NCBI GenBank assembly: GCA_945888515.1
Contig: CAMDAD010000002.1
Span: 146,302-210,301, forward strand
Direction of reading: 5' to 3'
From: Akkermansia muciniphila
GTDB lineage: Bacteria; Verrucomicrobiota; Verrucomicrobiia; Verrucomicrobiales; Akkermansiaceae
DNA: 64,000 bases
The translations under genes were made by a program, and so were the position numbers. Below the pieces are notes generated by a model. That model was given only the letters and a program-made list of their open reading frames with translations. It was not told where the DNA came from and ran no database searches. This document shows positions 18,132 through 27,011 of this stretch, piece after piece (within the stretch, counting starts at the first letter, position 1; each line of letters starts with the position of its first letter).

Positions 18132-18446
18132 TTATTCAAATTGGAAGGAGGTAGGTCGTTTCGGGCGCAGAGCAGAACGTCCACCGTGCGCCTGACGTAT
18201 AGGGTCGAACAGGGTATCCATGCCATGTGATTTGATGTCATACACAGCCGAGAGCAGTTCGCCAAGCCGATCTTTCGGAAACCCGCGCTCCTTGAACCAT
18301 GCGAGATATTCGATAGGTAAGTCGCAGATCCACACGCCATGCGGCGGGCATTGTTGGGGGCCGAACTTCCCATAGGGCATGCGCATCGTCGCAATGTCTG
18401 CCAGCAAGCGGCGAAAGTCATCGCGGTCAATGTCTGTCTGTTCCAT
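18132..18446 (-). CDS. DUF3820 family protein
   Basis: A 104-residue cytosolic protein. MPYGKFGPQQCP, then DLPIEYLAWFKERGFPKDRLGELLSAVYDIKSHG and LFDPIR, matches the DUF3820 pattern (M-P-x-G-K-x(n)-L-P-x-x-Y-L-x-W). The family has sometimes been labelled a putative quorum-sensing-regulated virulence factor, but its function is not established. The gene ends 15 bp before the GH78-like start and diverges from the antitoxin remnant at 18531. Start chosen at 18446 because the family core begins about 20 residues later. Confidence 0.7.
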   Translation of the reverse strand: MEQTDIDRDDFRRLLADIATMRMPYGKFGPQQCPPHGVWICDLPIEYLAWFKERGFPKDRLGELLSAVYDIKSHGMDTLFDPIRQAHGGRSALRPKRPTSFQFE

Positions 18447-18530
18447 GCGGAGAGACTACCTTGTTTTCACCAAAATGAAATTACAAAAAGCCCTTTGACA
18501 ACAAGCGGGGTAAAAACATGGTATTACGAC

Positions 18531-18692
18531 ATGAGTAAGACCATGGCAAAAATCGGCAATTTACAGGGCATGATTTTCGACAGCGCGCTGTTGCAGTTGG
18601 CGCGGATGAAGGTGGACGATAAGGTTCATGTTAGCGATCCAACCTGTCGCTCTTGGGGAACGATAGCATGTCAACGAACTCATTTGTTTTGA
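18531..18692 (+). pseudogene. Truncated AbrB/MazE-like antitoxin remnant
   Basis: The frame encodes MSKTMAKIGNLQGMIFDSALLQLARMKVDDKVHVS and then unrelated residues to a stop at 18692. The first 35 residues match the N-terminal swapped-hairpin DNA-binding fold of MazE/AbrB antitoxins (K-I-G-N-x-Q-G, then A-L-L and K-V-x-D-x-V-x-V). The second half of the family domain and the C-terminal toxin-binding tail are missing. The 3' part overlaps the end of the opposite-strand beta-helix gene. No toxin gene follows. A TTGACA at 18495-18500 lies about 30 bp upstream. Best read as a decayed antitoxin; a short functional regulator is possible but less likely. Confidence 0.5.
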
Positions 18693-20211
18693 AAAAATCG
18701 GCGCGGCTGATCTGTTTACCGCCGAGAGTGAGATTGTCGAAAGCGATGTTACGAATGCGCGCGTTGGCTTGCCCCCACAGCAATTGAGGTTCGCCTAGAA
18801 CGCTGGGCGCGGCGATGGAAATGTTTTGAAAAACGATGCCTGACAAGTCACCGGCCTTTCGCTTTTCTGCCCGTTTCGAGTAGGGTTCTGGCATGTTCAT
18901 GCATAGGAAAAATTGCTGTAACGTCGGGCGCGGGTCCTCGATGTTGATGTTGCGAAAGATCACTCCGTTTCCTGCTGCGCCTCCACCTTCACCACGCATG
19001 TTAAACACCCGCCCGCCACTCCAGTGGTGCCATTTCGCCCTCGCATAAATGACGTCGCAGTCTTCCACGAGCAACTTCCGATCATTGAGATGCGGCAGGG
19101 AACTCAACACGAACGAGGATCCATTCGCATCATTCCACAACACGCAACGACGAATCCCCAGACCATTCACGTAGAGCGAATCATCCTGCGTGCGCAGAAA
19201 GCAATCCTCGATCCCCGTATTTCCAAAGGGATTGATGCCATCGCCATTGACGCGCCACGTGAAAATCTTCGTCCAGCGGACTTCATTCGGATGACCTTCT
19301 TTGTAGGGACTCACCAACATCAGCGAGTGCGTTGCGGAATCGGCGATGGTGATTCCTTCCACTCGGGTGTCGGTGGTGCCGATCACTTCGATGGGGCGAT
19401 ACAAGCCGTGGTCTTTTTCTGAGATGGGTGGTGTCACGTATCTCGGATGTTTCAACCGCGCGCCCGACAAAGTGCCATGACCAAAAATGCGAATGTGATG
19501 ACCGTCCGCCCATTTTTTGTTAGAGAGAGTGCCATACACCATCGCATCGCCAGGAATGTAGTAATTGCGGTGCGCGCGCAGGGGAAAGGCCAAGCCTAGA
19601 TCGTGAATGCCGGGCAGAAAATAGAGCGTGTGCCATGAGCCATCGGATGGGGGAGTCTCGCCGGGTTTCACGGTGAACACACCCGGATCACCGGGCTTGG
19701 GTTTGTTTTCTAGCGGCGGATTGGCAAAGAGTGAAATCGTATGTAATGGCGACCCTCGATACCCCTTACCCGTATCTTGTGAGTCCATCTGACCATCGAT
19801 ATCGACGGCTACAAGACAGGCTTGATCGAGTCTTACAATCGCCTTGCCGTTCACAATGGTGCAGGCCGATGCCTTGCGCCGTGGATGCACCGCAGCCGTG
19901 CGAATCGGCTGGCCATTCACTCGGTCAATTTCAATTTCCACGCCGCCCGTGGTCTCGAAATTCACATACGTATGCGTCCAGCCCGCCAAGTGATCGAAAT
20001 AGCCATCCGTATTTTTCTCGATCACCTTGCAGCTTGTTTGAAAAGCGAAGGCACTCTGCCACTCACTGCCCGCAGTCATGGCCCGCACCCGAACCTTGTA
20101 ATGTGCCGATGCATCCAGACCTGGCACGGAGGGATAGACAAACACTCCTTCCGCACGGCAGAGGATAGGCGTGAGCAACAGAGTGATGAAGAGCTTAGCG
20201 ATGCGTTTCAT
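18631..20211 (-). CDS. Secreted right-handed beta-helix glycoside hydrolase (GH28/GH49-like)
   Basis: About 526 residues, with a signal peptide (MKRIAKLFITLLLTPILCRA). An N-terminal beta-sandwich precedes a parallel beta-helix with repeated short strands: HIRIFGHGTLSG, DTRVEGITIADSATHSLML, VNGDGINPFGNTGIEDCFLRTQDDSLYVNG, LVEDCDVIYA and GVIFRNINIED. The DGINPFGN and TQDDSLYV pairs place conserved aspartates where GH28 and GH49 enzymes have theirs. It probably cuts a polysaccharide outside the cytoplasm, but polygalacturonan, dextran or another substrate cannot be separated here. I start at ATG 20211; an ATG two codons upstream is equally open. Part of the minus-strand carbohydrate block. Confidence 0.75.
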   Translation of the reverse strand: MKRIAKLFITLLLTPILCRAEGVFVYPSVPGLDASAHYKVRVRAMTAGSEWQSAFAFQTSCKVIEKNTDGYFDHLAGWTHTYVNFETTGGVEIEIDRVNGQPIRTAAVHPRRKASACTIVNGKAIVRLDQACLVAVDIDGQMDSQDTGKGYRGSPLHTISLFANPPLENKPKPGDPGVFTVKPGETPPSDGSWHTLYFLPGIHDLGLAFPLRAHRNYYIPGDAMVYGTLSNKKWADGHHIRIFGHGTLSGARLKHPRYVTPPISEKDHGLYRPIEVIGTTDTRVEGITIADSATHSLMLVSPYKEGHPNEVRWTKIFTWRVNGDGINPFGNTGIEDCFLRTQDDSLYVNGLGIRRCVLWNDANGSSFVLSSLPHLNDRKLLVEDCDVIYARAKWHHWSGGRVFNMRGEGGGAAGNGVIFRNINIEDPRPTLQQFFLCMNMPEPYSKRAEKRKAGDLSGIVFQNISIAAPSVLGEPQLLWGQANARIRNIAFDNLTLGGKQISRADFFKTNEFVDMLSFPKSDRLDR

Positions 20212-20289
20212 GTGCATGGGTTTTGATGCTTAGGGTTCGCTTCCAGCATGTGATGCGTCAGCAAGGTAAGACCACCGGGCGTAGTCTGT

Positions 20290-20472
20290 CTATCCTTCCT
20301 CATCTTTACTCATGACCCATTCTTGAGCAGAGGCCGATTCAGGGACAATGGCATGCCGTGCGGTCAGTTCTCGATATCGATGTTCGGATGATGGTCGAAT
20401 GCTCAACCAGCTGGATGCCACCGCAAGCAGTCCGAGGATCATAAAAATAGATCGAATCGGGAAATACTTCAT
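20290..20472 (-). CDS. Putative small single-pass membrane protein (60 residues)
   Basis: Begins MKYFPIRSIFMILGLLAVASSWLSI, one hydrophobic helix, followed by a charged tail ending SKDEEG. It lies 29 nt after the stop of the DUF6288 gene on the same strand and so could be its last cistron. A longer reading frame that runs back into that gene is a frame shadow and was not used. No homologue recognised. The helix plus positively charged start argues for a real peptide, but the length makes chance possible. Confidence 0.45.
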   Translation of the reverse strand: MKYFPIRSIFMILGLLAVASSWLSIRPSSEHRYRELTARHAIVPESASAQEWVMSKDEEG

Positions 20473-20501
20473 CTCACAACAGGGAGACCTCGCCATTCTT
20501 T

Positions 20502-22970
20502 CTACTGCTTGATAGTCCGCAATTCCGGTTGGGTGGTGGCGGATTCGATGGCTTTGATGGTGTCCTCGATGGCACCGACTCTGACAAGATTCAACGAACC
20601 GGGAAATTCCCCGCGTTCGGTATCGCGGTTGAAACTTGCGATGACTTTTTGCAGTGCGGGGATTTGGGTTTTGGCAGCGGTGCCGTAGCTGGCAATGATT
20701 TTCATAATCTCGCCGGTGCGACTCTCGCTGCCGTGGCCGCCTTGAGTTTCGGCAAGGGCGGCGGCGGCAGGGAGGCATTCTTTGAAGTGGTATTTCGCCA
20801 GAGCCTTCAATCCTGCCATACGAATTTCGTTATTGAACATGGTGTCCGCTGGGCTGGGCTTTTCAACGGCGGTAATGATCGCGGGCGCGAGAGCGATGAC
20901 ATCGGCTTCGCTGAGTTGGTTTTCGAAGAAATCCCGCAACGTCGCGCGGGCCATGCCATCGGGATTGGTCGATACCGAGCGGATGGCGGCGTAGCGCAGC
21001 TTGGCATCCATCTTGTTCACTTCTTCTTTGAGTGGACCGCTGAAGACGGCTGCGGCGAGTTGACCGTGGGCGAACTGTACGGGATCTTCCCAACGGATGG
21101 GCCACAGCGGCTCGGCGGTGGAGACCAGAGCCTTGAGAATATCTTCGAGCGCAGGCTTGGCGGTGCCGCCCATGGTGCGAATAGCTTCGGCGGCTTTGTA
21201 ACGCACCCATCGGTCCGTGTGGGATAGCCGTTTCACCAATACCGGCAAAGCCTCTGGCGAGTTGAGGCGACCTAATGTTTCGCAAGCTCCTTGGATCTGT
21301 TGTGGGTCGCTGCCTTCGGCGAGTTTGATTAGCTCAGCGATCATGGTTTTCCCCTCGGGTCGATTTGCTAATTCCTCCGCTGCCCAAGTGCGGACGATGG
21401 GCGACCAGTCATCGAATGCTTTCACCAATTCTTGCGTAGTGATTTTTTTCCGATCCAGATCGAAGCGTCCTGAAGCGATCACGGCGGCAGCTTGATCTTT
21501 GGTGAGCCAGGCGTCAGGAGCGGCATCGCGTCCGGTAATGACCAGCTTGCGCAAGGGTAGGGCATAGGTGATGACATACGTGGCTGCGGGGCTGAGACCG
21601 TTATAGCTACTATTTCCGTAGTAGGTATTATCATCGGTTTTCCCGGGGCTGTATTGCTCTCCTCCGTCATAGGTGAATGAGCCATCAGAGCGACGCACCA
21701 GATCGAAATGCCACGATGCCTTGCGGAAAAATGCGGCAGCTGCTTCCGGTCCGCCGACGGCCGCACCGAGGGCGCTCCATAGGTAGCTGAAGCCCTGACC
21801 AGTGTGGCCGTATTCCCGGTTTGCGTAGCCTGCTGTGGCCATGCGGGCGAAAAAGTTCGCCTCTTTCGGTCGGTTGCCGATGGCGCTAAACATGACAGCG
21901 GTAATGGAGTTTTTGCCGTTGTTTTCATGATACGGCCATGGCTCGTGCTCGCCGTAAGGAATGGAACCCTTGCCGGCAAAGTAGCTGAAAAAACCTGCGG
22001 CTCGCGTGATGGCAAGATCGACTTCCGGGCTTTTCACGCCGCATTTTTTCCCGAGTACGATAGAGAGATTCGCGGGTAATCCAGCCATATTCACGGGGCC
22101 ATATGGTGGCACCGAGCCATTGAATTTTCCTTCCTTGGTGAGCGCGGCAAAGCCGTGACCGAAGGTGCCATACATGCTTTGGCCACGGGCTAACAGGAGA
22201 GTGCTCTTGGTGATCGCGGGCATGACTTCGTTGTCTTTAGTGATGAGGAAATACTCGCAGAGAAACAGATTGCGGTAGCCCATGGTCCAGGCATCGCCCC
22301 AGACGAATCCTTCCGGTTTTTTGTTGGGATCGACTTCGATCGCGGCAAGTTTGCGCGCGAACTCACGCAACTTTGGCAGATACTCGGGATGGCCGGTGGC
22401 GAGCAGGGCGAGCCCTTGTATGGGACCGCACCAATCGGTTTTCAGCTCCTCTTTTTCAAGAACCTTTCTGGCTTCTTCGAAGATGCGAGTCGATTTAGCG
22501 CAGTTCCAAGGCGCGGTGTCACTGTAGGTGCCCATGACCTTGAGTTTGATCGCAAGCTCCTGCACTTGCCCGCTGCGCGAAACTGTTAGATTAAGAACGC
22601 CACTCTTCGCTTCCGTCTCCGCTTGCTGAATGGCCATGGCGAAGGTTTTGCGAGCGTCATCGTGGAAAAGCCTGCCGTTCGTGCCGAGGATCACATCATC
22701 CACTTTCAGCACACCATCCGCCGGAGAGCCGGTGCCGACATGGGTGACTAAAATTTGACGACTGGCCAAAGTGGTGCGGCCTTGCGCGGCATCGAGATTG
22801 TCCGCCGCCTTGGTGTAGATCCATCCGCGCAATCCGGTGGCGCCGAGGTTGTAGGTGAGCTCGCGATCGATGGACTGGATGTCCTTGGTGAGATCCGGCG
22901 CTTGCGCAAGAAGCGAGTTGGCGATGCCGAGAACCATCAGCAGGGAACTTTTTGGGAAAAATGATTTCAT
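20502..22970 (-). CDS. Secreted PDZ/DUF6288 protein with HEAT-like repeats
   Basis: An 822-residue exported protein (signal peptide MKSFFPKSSLLMVLGIANSLLAQA). An N-terminal PDZ-like domain (about residues 70-150; ILVTHVGTGSPADGVLKVDDVILGTNG) leads into an alpha-helical region typical of DUF6288 proteins (GTYSDTAPWNCAKS, then GPIQGLALLATGHPEYLP and WTMGYRNLFLCEYFL). The last 350 residues are HEAT-like helical repeats (SPEALPVLVKRLSHTDRWVRYKAAEAI). The toroid-like middle domain recalls prenyltransferase or lyase folds but no catalytic residues are recognised. Context, between a beta-helix glycosidase and a SASA esterase, suggests a role in polysaccharide handling. Confidence 0.75.
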   Translation of the reverse strand: MKSFFPKSSLLMVLGIANSLLAQAPDLTKDIQSIDRELTYNLGATGLRGWIYTKAADNLDAAQGRTTLASRQILVTHVGTGSPADGVLKVDDVILGTNGRLFHDDARKTFAMAIQQAETEAKSGVLNLTVSRSGQVQELAIKLKVMGTYSDTAPWNCAKSTRIFEEARKVLEKEELKTDWCGPIQGLALLATGHPEYLPKLREFARKLAAIEVDPNKKPEGFVWGDAWTMGYRNLFLCEYFLITKDNEVMPAITKSTLLLARGQSMYGTFGHGFAALTKEGKFNGSVPPYGPVNMAGLPANLSIVLGKKCGVKSPEVDLAITRAAGFFSYFAGKGSIPYGEHEPWPYHENNGKNSITAVMFSAIGNRPKEANFFARMATAGYANREYGHTGQGFSYLWSALGAAVGGPEAAAAFFRKASWHFDLVRRSDGSFTYDGGEQYSPGKTDDNTYYGNSSYNGLSPAATYVITYALPLRKLVITGRDAAPDAWLTKDQAAAVIASGRFDLDRKKITTQELVKAFDDWSPIVRTWAAEELANRPEGKTMIAELIKLAEGSDPQQIQGACETLGRLNSPEALPVLVKRLSHTDRWVRYKAAEAIRTMGGTAKPALEDILKALVSTAEPLWPIRWEDPVQFAHGQLAAAVFSGPLKEEVNKMDAKLRYAAIRSVSTNPDGMARATLRDFFENQLSEADVIALAPAIITAVEKPSPADTMFNNEIRMAGLKALAKYHFKECLPAAAALAETQGGHGSESRTGEIMKIIASYGTAAKTQIPALQKVIASFNRDTERGEFPGSLNLVRVGAIEDTIKAIESATTQPELRTIKQ

Positions 22971-22980
22971 AGCGGATATT

Positions 22981-23898
22981 CTAACGGAAAGAGAGTGATT
23001 TCAAGAGATTCTTCATGCCCTCACCCGCGGCATCACCGATGAGAAAGTAGCTTTCGGCGTTGGCGAACCAATGATGTCCATGTGTGGGGCAGGGCGAAAG
23101 TTCCGCAGGTCGCGCGAAGTCCGTCGTCTTGATAAACACCGCGTTCTTGATTTTCTTGGTTCCTTTTTCCTGCGCCTGGCGGAAGTCAAACAGATCGCCG
23201 TTCTCCACAGGACCGCCATTGCCCAGCTCGCCGACCACTACAGGCAAGTTCGGTGCCGTGAATTCCTTGCGAAGGTCTTTCACCAAATTGACGAGGTTCT
23301 CAGCGTATTCCGCGATCGCCGGTTTCTCGCACATATCGTTCCAGCCCTGCTGCCAGTAGAATCCCGCTAACTCGTATTTCTCCTCACCCAGTGCCGCCAA
23401 GGCCGCGCGCACTTCCTCCACCATTTTTGTGTAGTATGGACCCACCTGGCCACCGGAACTGGGCGGCCGGAAATCGACAAACAAACTCTTGCCGCCCCAG
23501 GCTGTTTTAATCAGCAACACGGGCTCTTGAAAATAGTCGCCCATCACCAAGCCGAAGCCCAGCTCAGGCCCGATGTGACTGCTATCACCGTATCCCGTGA
23601 AGCCCACGGTCAGTCCGCCTTTGCGAACCATATCATCTACCTTGAAGGAAATCTGCACATCGTCCCGCACCACCCACTCGCCTTTCGCGTTCTTGAGGGG
23701 TTTCATTTTTAGTGCGCTCTTCGAATGCTGCATCGACCACACCAAATTGCCTTTGCCACCATTGTAATCTCTATCCCCATCCATGGAAACCACCCCCTGT
23801 CCCTCCATGTTTGATTGTCCAGCGAGGATAAAAACCTTGATCGGTCTCGCGTTTAAGGTGGAGAGGGCCAAAGTGAATAGCAGTGCGATGGATTTCAT
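22981..23898 (-). CDS. Secreted SASA-family carbohydrate esterase (sialate O-acetylesterase-like, CE6-type)
   Basis: Removes acetyl or similar ester groups from sugars outside the cytoplasm. The start at 23898 gives a signal peptide (MKSIALLFTLALSTLNA). The SGNH/SASA block I is AGQSNMEGQG with the nucleophile Ser about residue 29; the oxyanion Gly is in TAWGGKSL, the Asn/Glu block is YWQQGWND, and the closing catalytic pair appears as PTHGHHWFANAESY. Length of about 305 residues is normal. It stands 10 bp upstream of the DUF6288 gene and 150 bp downstream of the sulfatases, all on the minus strand, so it is probably part of the same polysaccharide-degradation group. Confidence 0.82.
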   Translation of the reverse strand: MKSIALLFTLALSTLNARPIKVFILAGQSNMEGQGVVSMDGDRDYNGGKGNLVWSMQHSKSALKMKPLKNAKGEWVVRDDVQISFKVDDMVRKGGLTVGFTGYGDSSHIGPELGFGLVMGDYFQEPVLLIKTAWGGKSLFVDFRPPSSGGQVGPYYTKMVEEVRAALAALGEEKYELAGFYWQQGWNDMCEKPAIAEYAENLVNLVKDLRKEFTAPNLPVVVGELGNGGPVENGDLFDFRQAQEKGTKKIKNAVFIKTTDFARPAELSPCPTHGHHWFANAESYFLIGDAAGEGMKNLLKSLSFR

Positions 23899-24050
23899 AA
23901 GAGGATGAGAAAATGAGTGATTGAGCCTATATTTACCTAAGATGCGCGTGCTTTGTTTCATCGCTTCTTATCATGAGAGGTAGCAGAAGGATGGTGACGA
24001 CTAGGCAAGTGGGATGACTCAGGCATCTGCCACGGGATGGTTGCCGTTTT

Positions 24051-25433
24051 TCATGGACCCCAGACGCGCGGGGCTTTGTAGTTGGCGGGCTCATCTTCGG
24101 CTTTGGGCGGAAGGGCGGCAGCTCGATAGGGTTCAAGCCGCACGCGGAGTAGCCGAACTTTTTCAGGATTTTTCTCGGCGAGGTTGTTTTTTTCGTACGG
24201 GTCTTCGGCGAGATGAAACAGCTCGATGTTCTCCGCAGCGGCATTTTTCACATTGGCTTTTTTGAGTTCGTTGGCGGTGATTTTTCCGTTGATGATCAAT
24301 TTCCAATCTCCCACACGGATCGCGGCGCTGTTAGGCATGGCGTTGATGAGGATCTCCTCATGTGGTGATGGTTTCCCGGCCGCGATCACGGGCCAGACGT
24401 CGCGACCATCGAGAGGATGCTTTTGCTGGAGTGATCCGCCAGCGAGCTTCAACAAGGTCGGGTATAAGTCTACGATGTGAAGTGGTTCATTGATGATGGT
24501 GCCTGGTTTGATTTGTCCCGGCCAGTTCGCCAGGGCGGAGACGCGGGTGCCGCCTTCGTAAAGCGTACCTTTCTGCGCACGGAGCTTGCCGTTAGATCCT
24601 CCGCCCACACCTAACAAGCCGCCATTGTCGCTGGAGAAAAAAATCAGGGTGTTGCTGCTCAGTTTTCTGGCTTCTAGTGCGGCGACGACTCGTCCGACTT
24701 GCTCATCGAGACAGGTGATCATCGCGGCATACATCCGGCGCTCCTTTTGCGCGATGTGCGCGTAGCGTTTCACGTATTCGGCGGGTGCTTGCAAAGGCGT
24801 GTGGGGGGCGTTGAATGGCAAGTAGAGGAAAAAGGGTTTTTTCCCTTGCGTCTGCTCGATCACACGCACGGCTTCATCGCCGAGCAAGGTCGTGGCGTAG
24901 CCTTTGTCTTGACACTCCTGATCGTTGCGATGCCAATCGAGACCACCATCACGCGACAGTGTGAAAAAATCGATGGCACCATTGTAGTGGCCGTACTGAG
25001 TGTCGAATCCGCGTTGGGTGGGCAGGTAAGGCGAAGCAAAGTGCCCGAGGTGCCACTTGCCAACGATATGCGTGGAGTAGCCCGCTTCCTTGAGAGCCTG
25101 CGGCAGGGTTCGTTCATCGAGAGGCAGTCCGTATTGAGCCCATGGTCTTACCACGCCGACTTGTAAGCCATGGCGGATCGGATAGCGGCCCGTCATCAAT
25201 GCGGCGCGAGTGGGCGTGCACACGGGTAACACGTAAAACTGCTCCAGCTTGGCTCCACGATCCGCGAGTTTGTCGAGATGAGGTGTTTTGATCTCGCTGC
25301 CATGCCAGCCGACATCCGCCCAGCCGAGGTCATCAGCGATGATGACGATGACGTTCGGACGCTCCGCGCTTGCTTTGGATGAACTGAAGCAAACGATGGA
25401 AAATAATGATAGGATCAGAGAGGTGATTTTCAC
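24051..25433 (-). CDS. Secreted type I sulfatase (arylsulfatase A-like)
   Basis: Hydrolyses sulfate esters on sugars. Signal peptide MKITSLILSLFSIVCFSSSKASA is followed by the metal site IIADDLGWADVG (Asp 34 and 35) and the sulfatase signature CTPTRAALMTGRYP, in which Cys 72 would be oxidised to formylglycine. Later metal ligands lie in SSDNGG, and substrate-site regions in HIVGKWHLGHF. The start codon is GTG. A second sulfatase gene ends only 3 nt upstream, so the two are co-transcribed. No maturase (anSME or FGE) is in the window. Polysaccharide target unknown; fucose- or rhamnose-bearing sulfated glycans would fit the neighbours. Confidence 0.93.
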   Translation of the reverse strand: MKITSLILSLFSIVCFSSSKASAERPNVIVIIADDLGWADVGWHGSEIKTPHLDKLADRGAKLEQFYVLPVCTPTRAALMTGRYPIRHGLQVGVVRPWAQYGLPLDERTLPQALKEAGYSTHIVGKWHLGHFASPYLPTQRGFDTQYGHYNGAIDFFTLSRDGGLDWHRNDQECQDKGYATTLLGDEAVRVIEQTQGKKPFFLYLPFNAPHTPLQAPAEYVKRYAHIAQKERRMYAAMITCLDEQVGRVVAALEARKLSSNTLIFFSSDNGGLLGVGGGSNGKLRAQKGTLYEGGTRVSALANWPGQIKPGTIINEPLHIVDLYPTLLKLAGGSLQQKHPLDGRDVWPVIAAGKPSPHEEILINAMPNSAAIRVGDWKLIINGKITANELKKANVKNAAAENIELFHLAEDPYEKNNLAEKNPEKVRLLRVRLEPYRAAALPPKAEDEPANYKAPRVWGP

Positions 25434-25436
25434 TTG

Positions 25437-26822
25437 TTAGAAGTTGGCTTTACTTGGTGGCGGAGGTTTTTTAGTAGTGCTTTTCCGTGGCATTCGTTCC
25501 AGTGCTTTCATTTCGGTAGTCTGCCCGTCGTCTCCTTGTTGCTTCATCCATGCATCGAGTTTTGTGCGAAGCTCGGCGAGTTTGTCGGCTAGTCTCGGCT
25601 CATGAGTAAGGTTTTGCCGATTCCAAGGATCGGCCTCGCAGTCGTAAAGCTCCTCGGCCGGGCGGTGTTGGTACTCGTGTGTGAGGCGCTGGGCATGAGC
25701 ATCGCCCGCTGCAGCCATCTTTTGCCAGGCCTTGAACGTGGAGTCTTTCGTCGCGGCGTTTTGAAAAGTGGCATTCGGAGTGAGGTTTCGAATGTAGCGG
25801 AAGCGGGTGTCGCGCACGCTGCGGATGCCGTAATGATCGGATCCACCGTGGATGCCGCGAGTGGTCTGCAGACCATAGACAAAGTCTTTGTGGCTGGTGG
25901 CTGCGCCTGTAAGCACAGAAACAAAGCTGCGGCCATCGAGAATCTCTGGTCGATTCAGACCTGCCATTTCGAGCAAGGTGGGCACGACGTCGATGTATTC
26001 AATGAGTGCCTCGCTGGTCGATGACGGCTTGGTTTTTCCCGGCCAGCGCGTGATGCATCCGCTTTGTAGCCCAGCATCATAGCAGGTCCATTTGGCAAAG
26101 GGGAAGCTGTTGCCTTGCTCGCTCAGAACGATGACGAAGGTGTGATCGCGCTGCGGCGATTGCTCGAGTTGTTGCAGGAGCTCTCCGACTTGCGAATCGA
26201 AATACGTGATCTCCGCCAGATACTGGGAAAAAGCACGGCGCGTTTCGGTTGTATCCACGACCACAGGGGGCAGTTTGAGAGTAGCGGGTGGGTATGCCGA
26301 GGCATCACCTTTGTCCCATGGTGCGTGAGGCTCGTCTGATGCTGCGATAAAGAGAAATGGCCTGCCACTTTTGGTACTTGCTTGCAGGACTTTGCCAAAA
26401 GACTGCGGATTCATGCCTCCCTGGTCTAGGTATTCAAAAGGGAAAACCGATCGGGGACTAATATGGGTTTTTCCCGAAATGTGTGTCGTATAATTGGCTT
26501 GATGCAGGTAGTGTGCGATACTTTTGACCCAGTCATAGGCCATGGTGTGGTTGGGGTAAGCACCGGATTTGACAGGGTAGAGTCCGGTGTAGAGGCTGTG
26601 CCTAGTAGGTGAGCACATCGGAGCCGCTTGAAAACAGCTGTTGAATTTCATGCCCTCAGACGCGAGTTTTTCGAGATGCGGGGTTTTCGCTTGGCCACCA
26701 TAGACGCCGAGGTCGCGATAGGTGCAGTCATCAGCGATAACGAGCAAAATGTTAGGCTGTGCGGCAAGTGCGGAGCCGCAGGCGATCACGGAGAGGAGGC
26801 TATAGGCGATAGATCGTAACAT
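25437..26822 (-). CDS. Secreted type I sulfatase (second copy, divergent)
   Basis: Starts at ATG 26822 (MLRSIAYSLLSVIACGSALAAQ, signal peptide); a GTG two codons upstream is also open. Metal site LLVIADDCTYRDLGVYG and sulfatase signature MCSPTRHSLYTG are present, with the formylglycine Cys at about residue 70. HISGKTH and VLSEQGNSFPF correspond to later active-site segments. The C-terminal 30 residues are Lys/Pro-rich (RMPRKSTTKKPPPPSKA). Sequence and active-site surroundings differ clearly from the downstream sulfatase, so the two probably act on different positions of the same glycan. It is divergent from the microcompartment operon across about 190 bp. Confidence 0.93.
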   Translation of the reverse strand: MLRSIAYSLLSVIACGSALAAQPNILLVIADDCTYRDLGVYGGQAKTPHLEKLASEGMKFNSCFQAAPMCSPTRHSLYTGLYPVKSGAYPNHTMAYDWVKSIAHYLHQANYTTHISGKTHISPRSVFPFEYLDQGGMNPQSFGKVLQASTKSGRPFLFIAASDEPHAPWDKGDASAYPPATLKLPPVVVDTTETRRAFSQYLAEITYFDSQVGELLQQLEQSPQRDHTFVIVLSEQGNSFPFAKWTCYDAGLQSGCITRWPGKTKPSSTSEALIEYIDVVPTLLEMAGLNRPEILDGRSFVSVLTGAATSHKDFVYGLQTTRGIHGGSDHYGIRSVRDTRFRYIRNLTPNATFQNAATKDSTFKAWQKMAAAGDAHAQRLTHEYQHRPAEELYDCEADPWNRQNLTHEPRLADKLAELRTKLDAWMKQQGDDGQTTEMKALERMPRKSTTKKPPPPSKANF

Positions 26823-26973
26823 GCTCACGATTTATTAACAGATGCGTGTGAAGTATACCATACGATTTACCATGATGCGTCATTTCAACCGAGTCAGGAT
26901 AAAGGCGCGCCTCTTGGTAGCGTCACGCTGTAAAGTGAGATTCTGGAAAAATTTGGATTTTTTTGGATTTTTA

Positions 26974-26979
26974 TTGACA
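26974..26979 (+). promoter_or_regulatory. Possible -35 element of the microcompartment operon
   Basis: A perfect TTGACA lies 38 nt before the pduL ATG in an AT-rich gap shared with the divergent sulfatase gene. At the ideal 17-bp spacing the -10 would be AAATTG, which is poor, so the call rests on the -35 and position alone. Confidence 0.3.
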
Positions 26980-27011
26980 AAAGCGAAAAAACACAGAAAT
27001 TGGGCTTGTCG

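Noticed and set aside
20290..20778. Longer 162-residue frame on the minus strand running back into the DUF6288 gene
   Set aside because: Its first two thirds are Arg/His/Ser-rich in an off-frame reading of the well-supported 822-residue gene; only the last 60 residues lie outside it and were kept.
26974..27002. Full sigma-70 promoter for pduL
   Set aside because: The -35 is perfect but the -10 at 17-bp spacing is AAATTG, which is poor, so only the -35 was recorded with low confidence.
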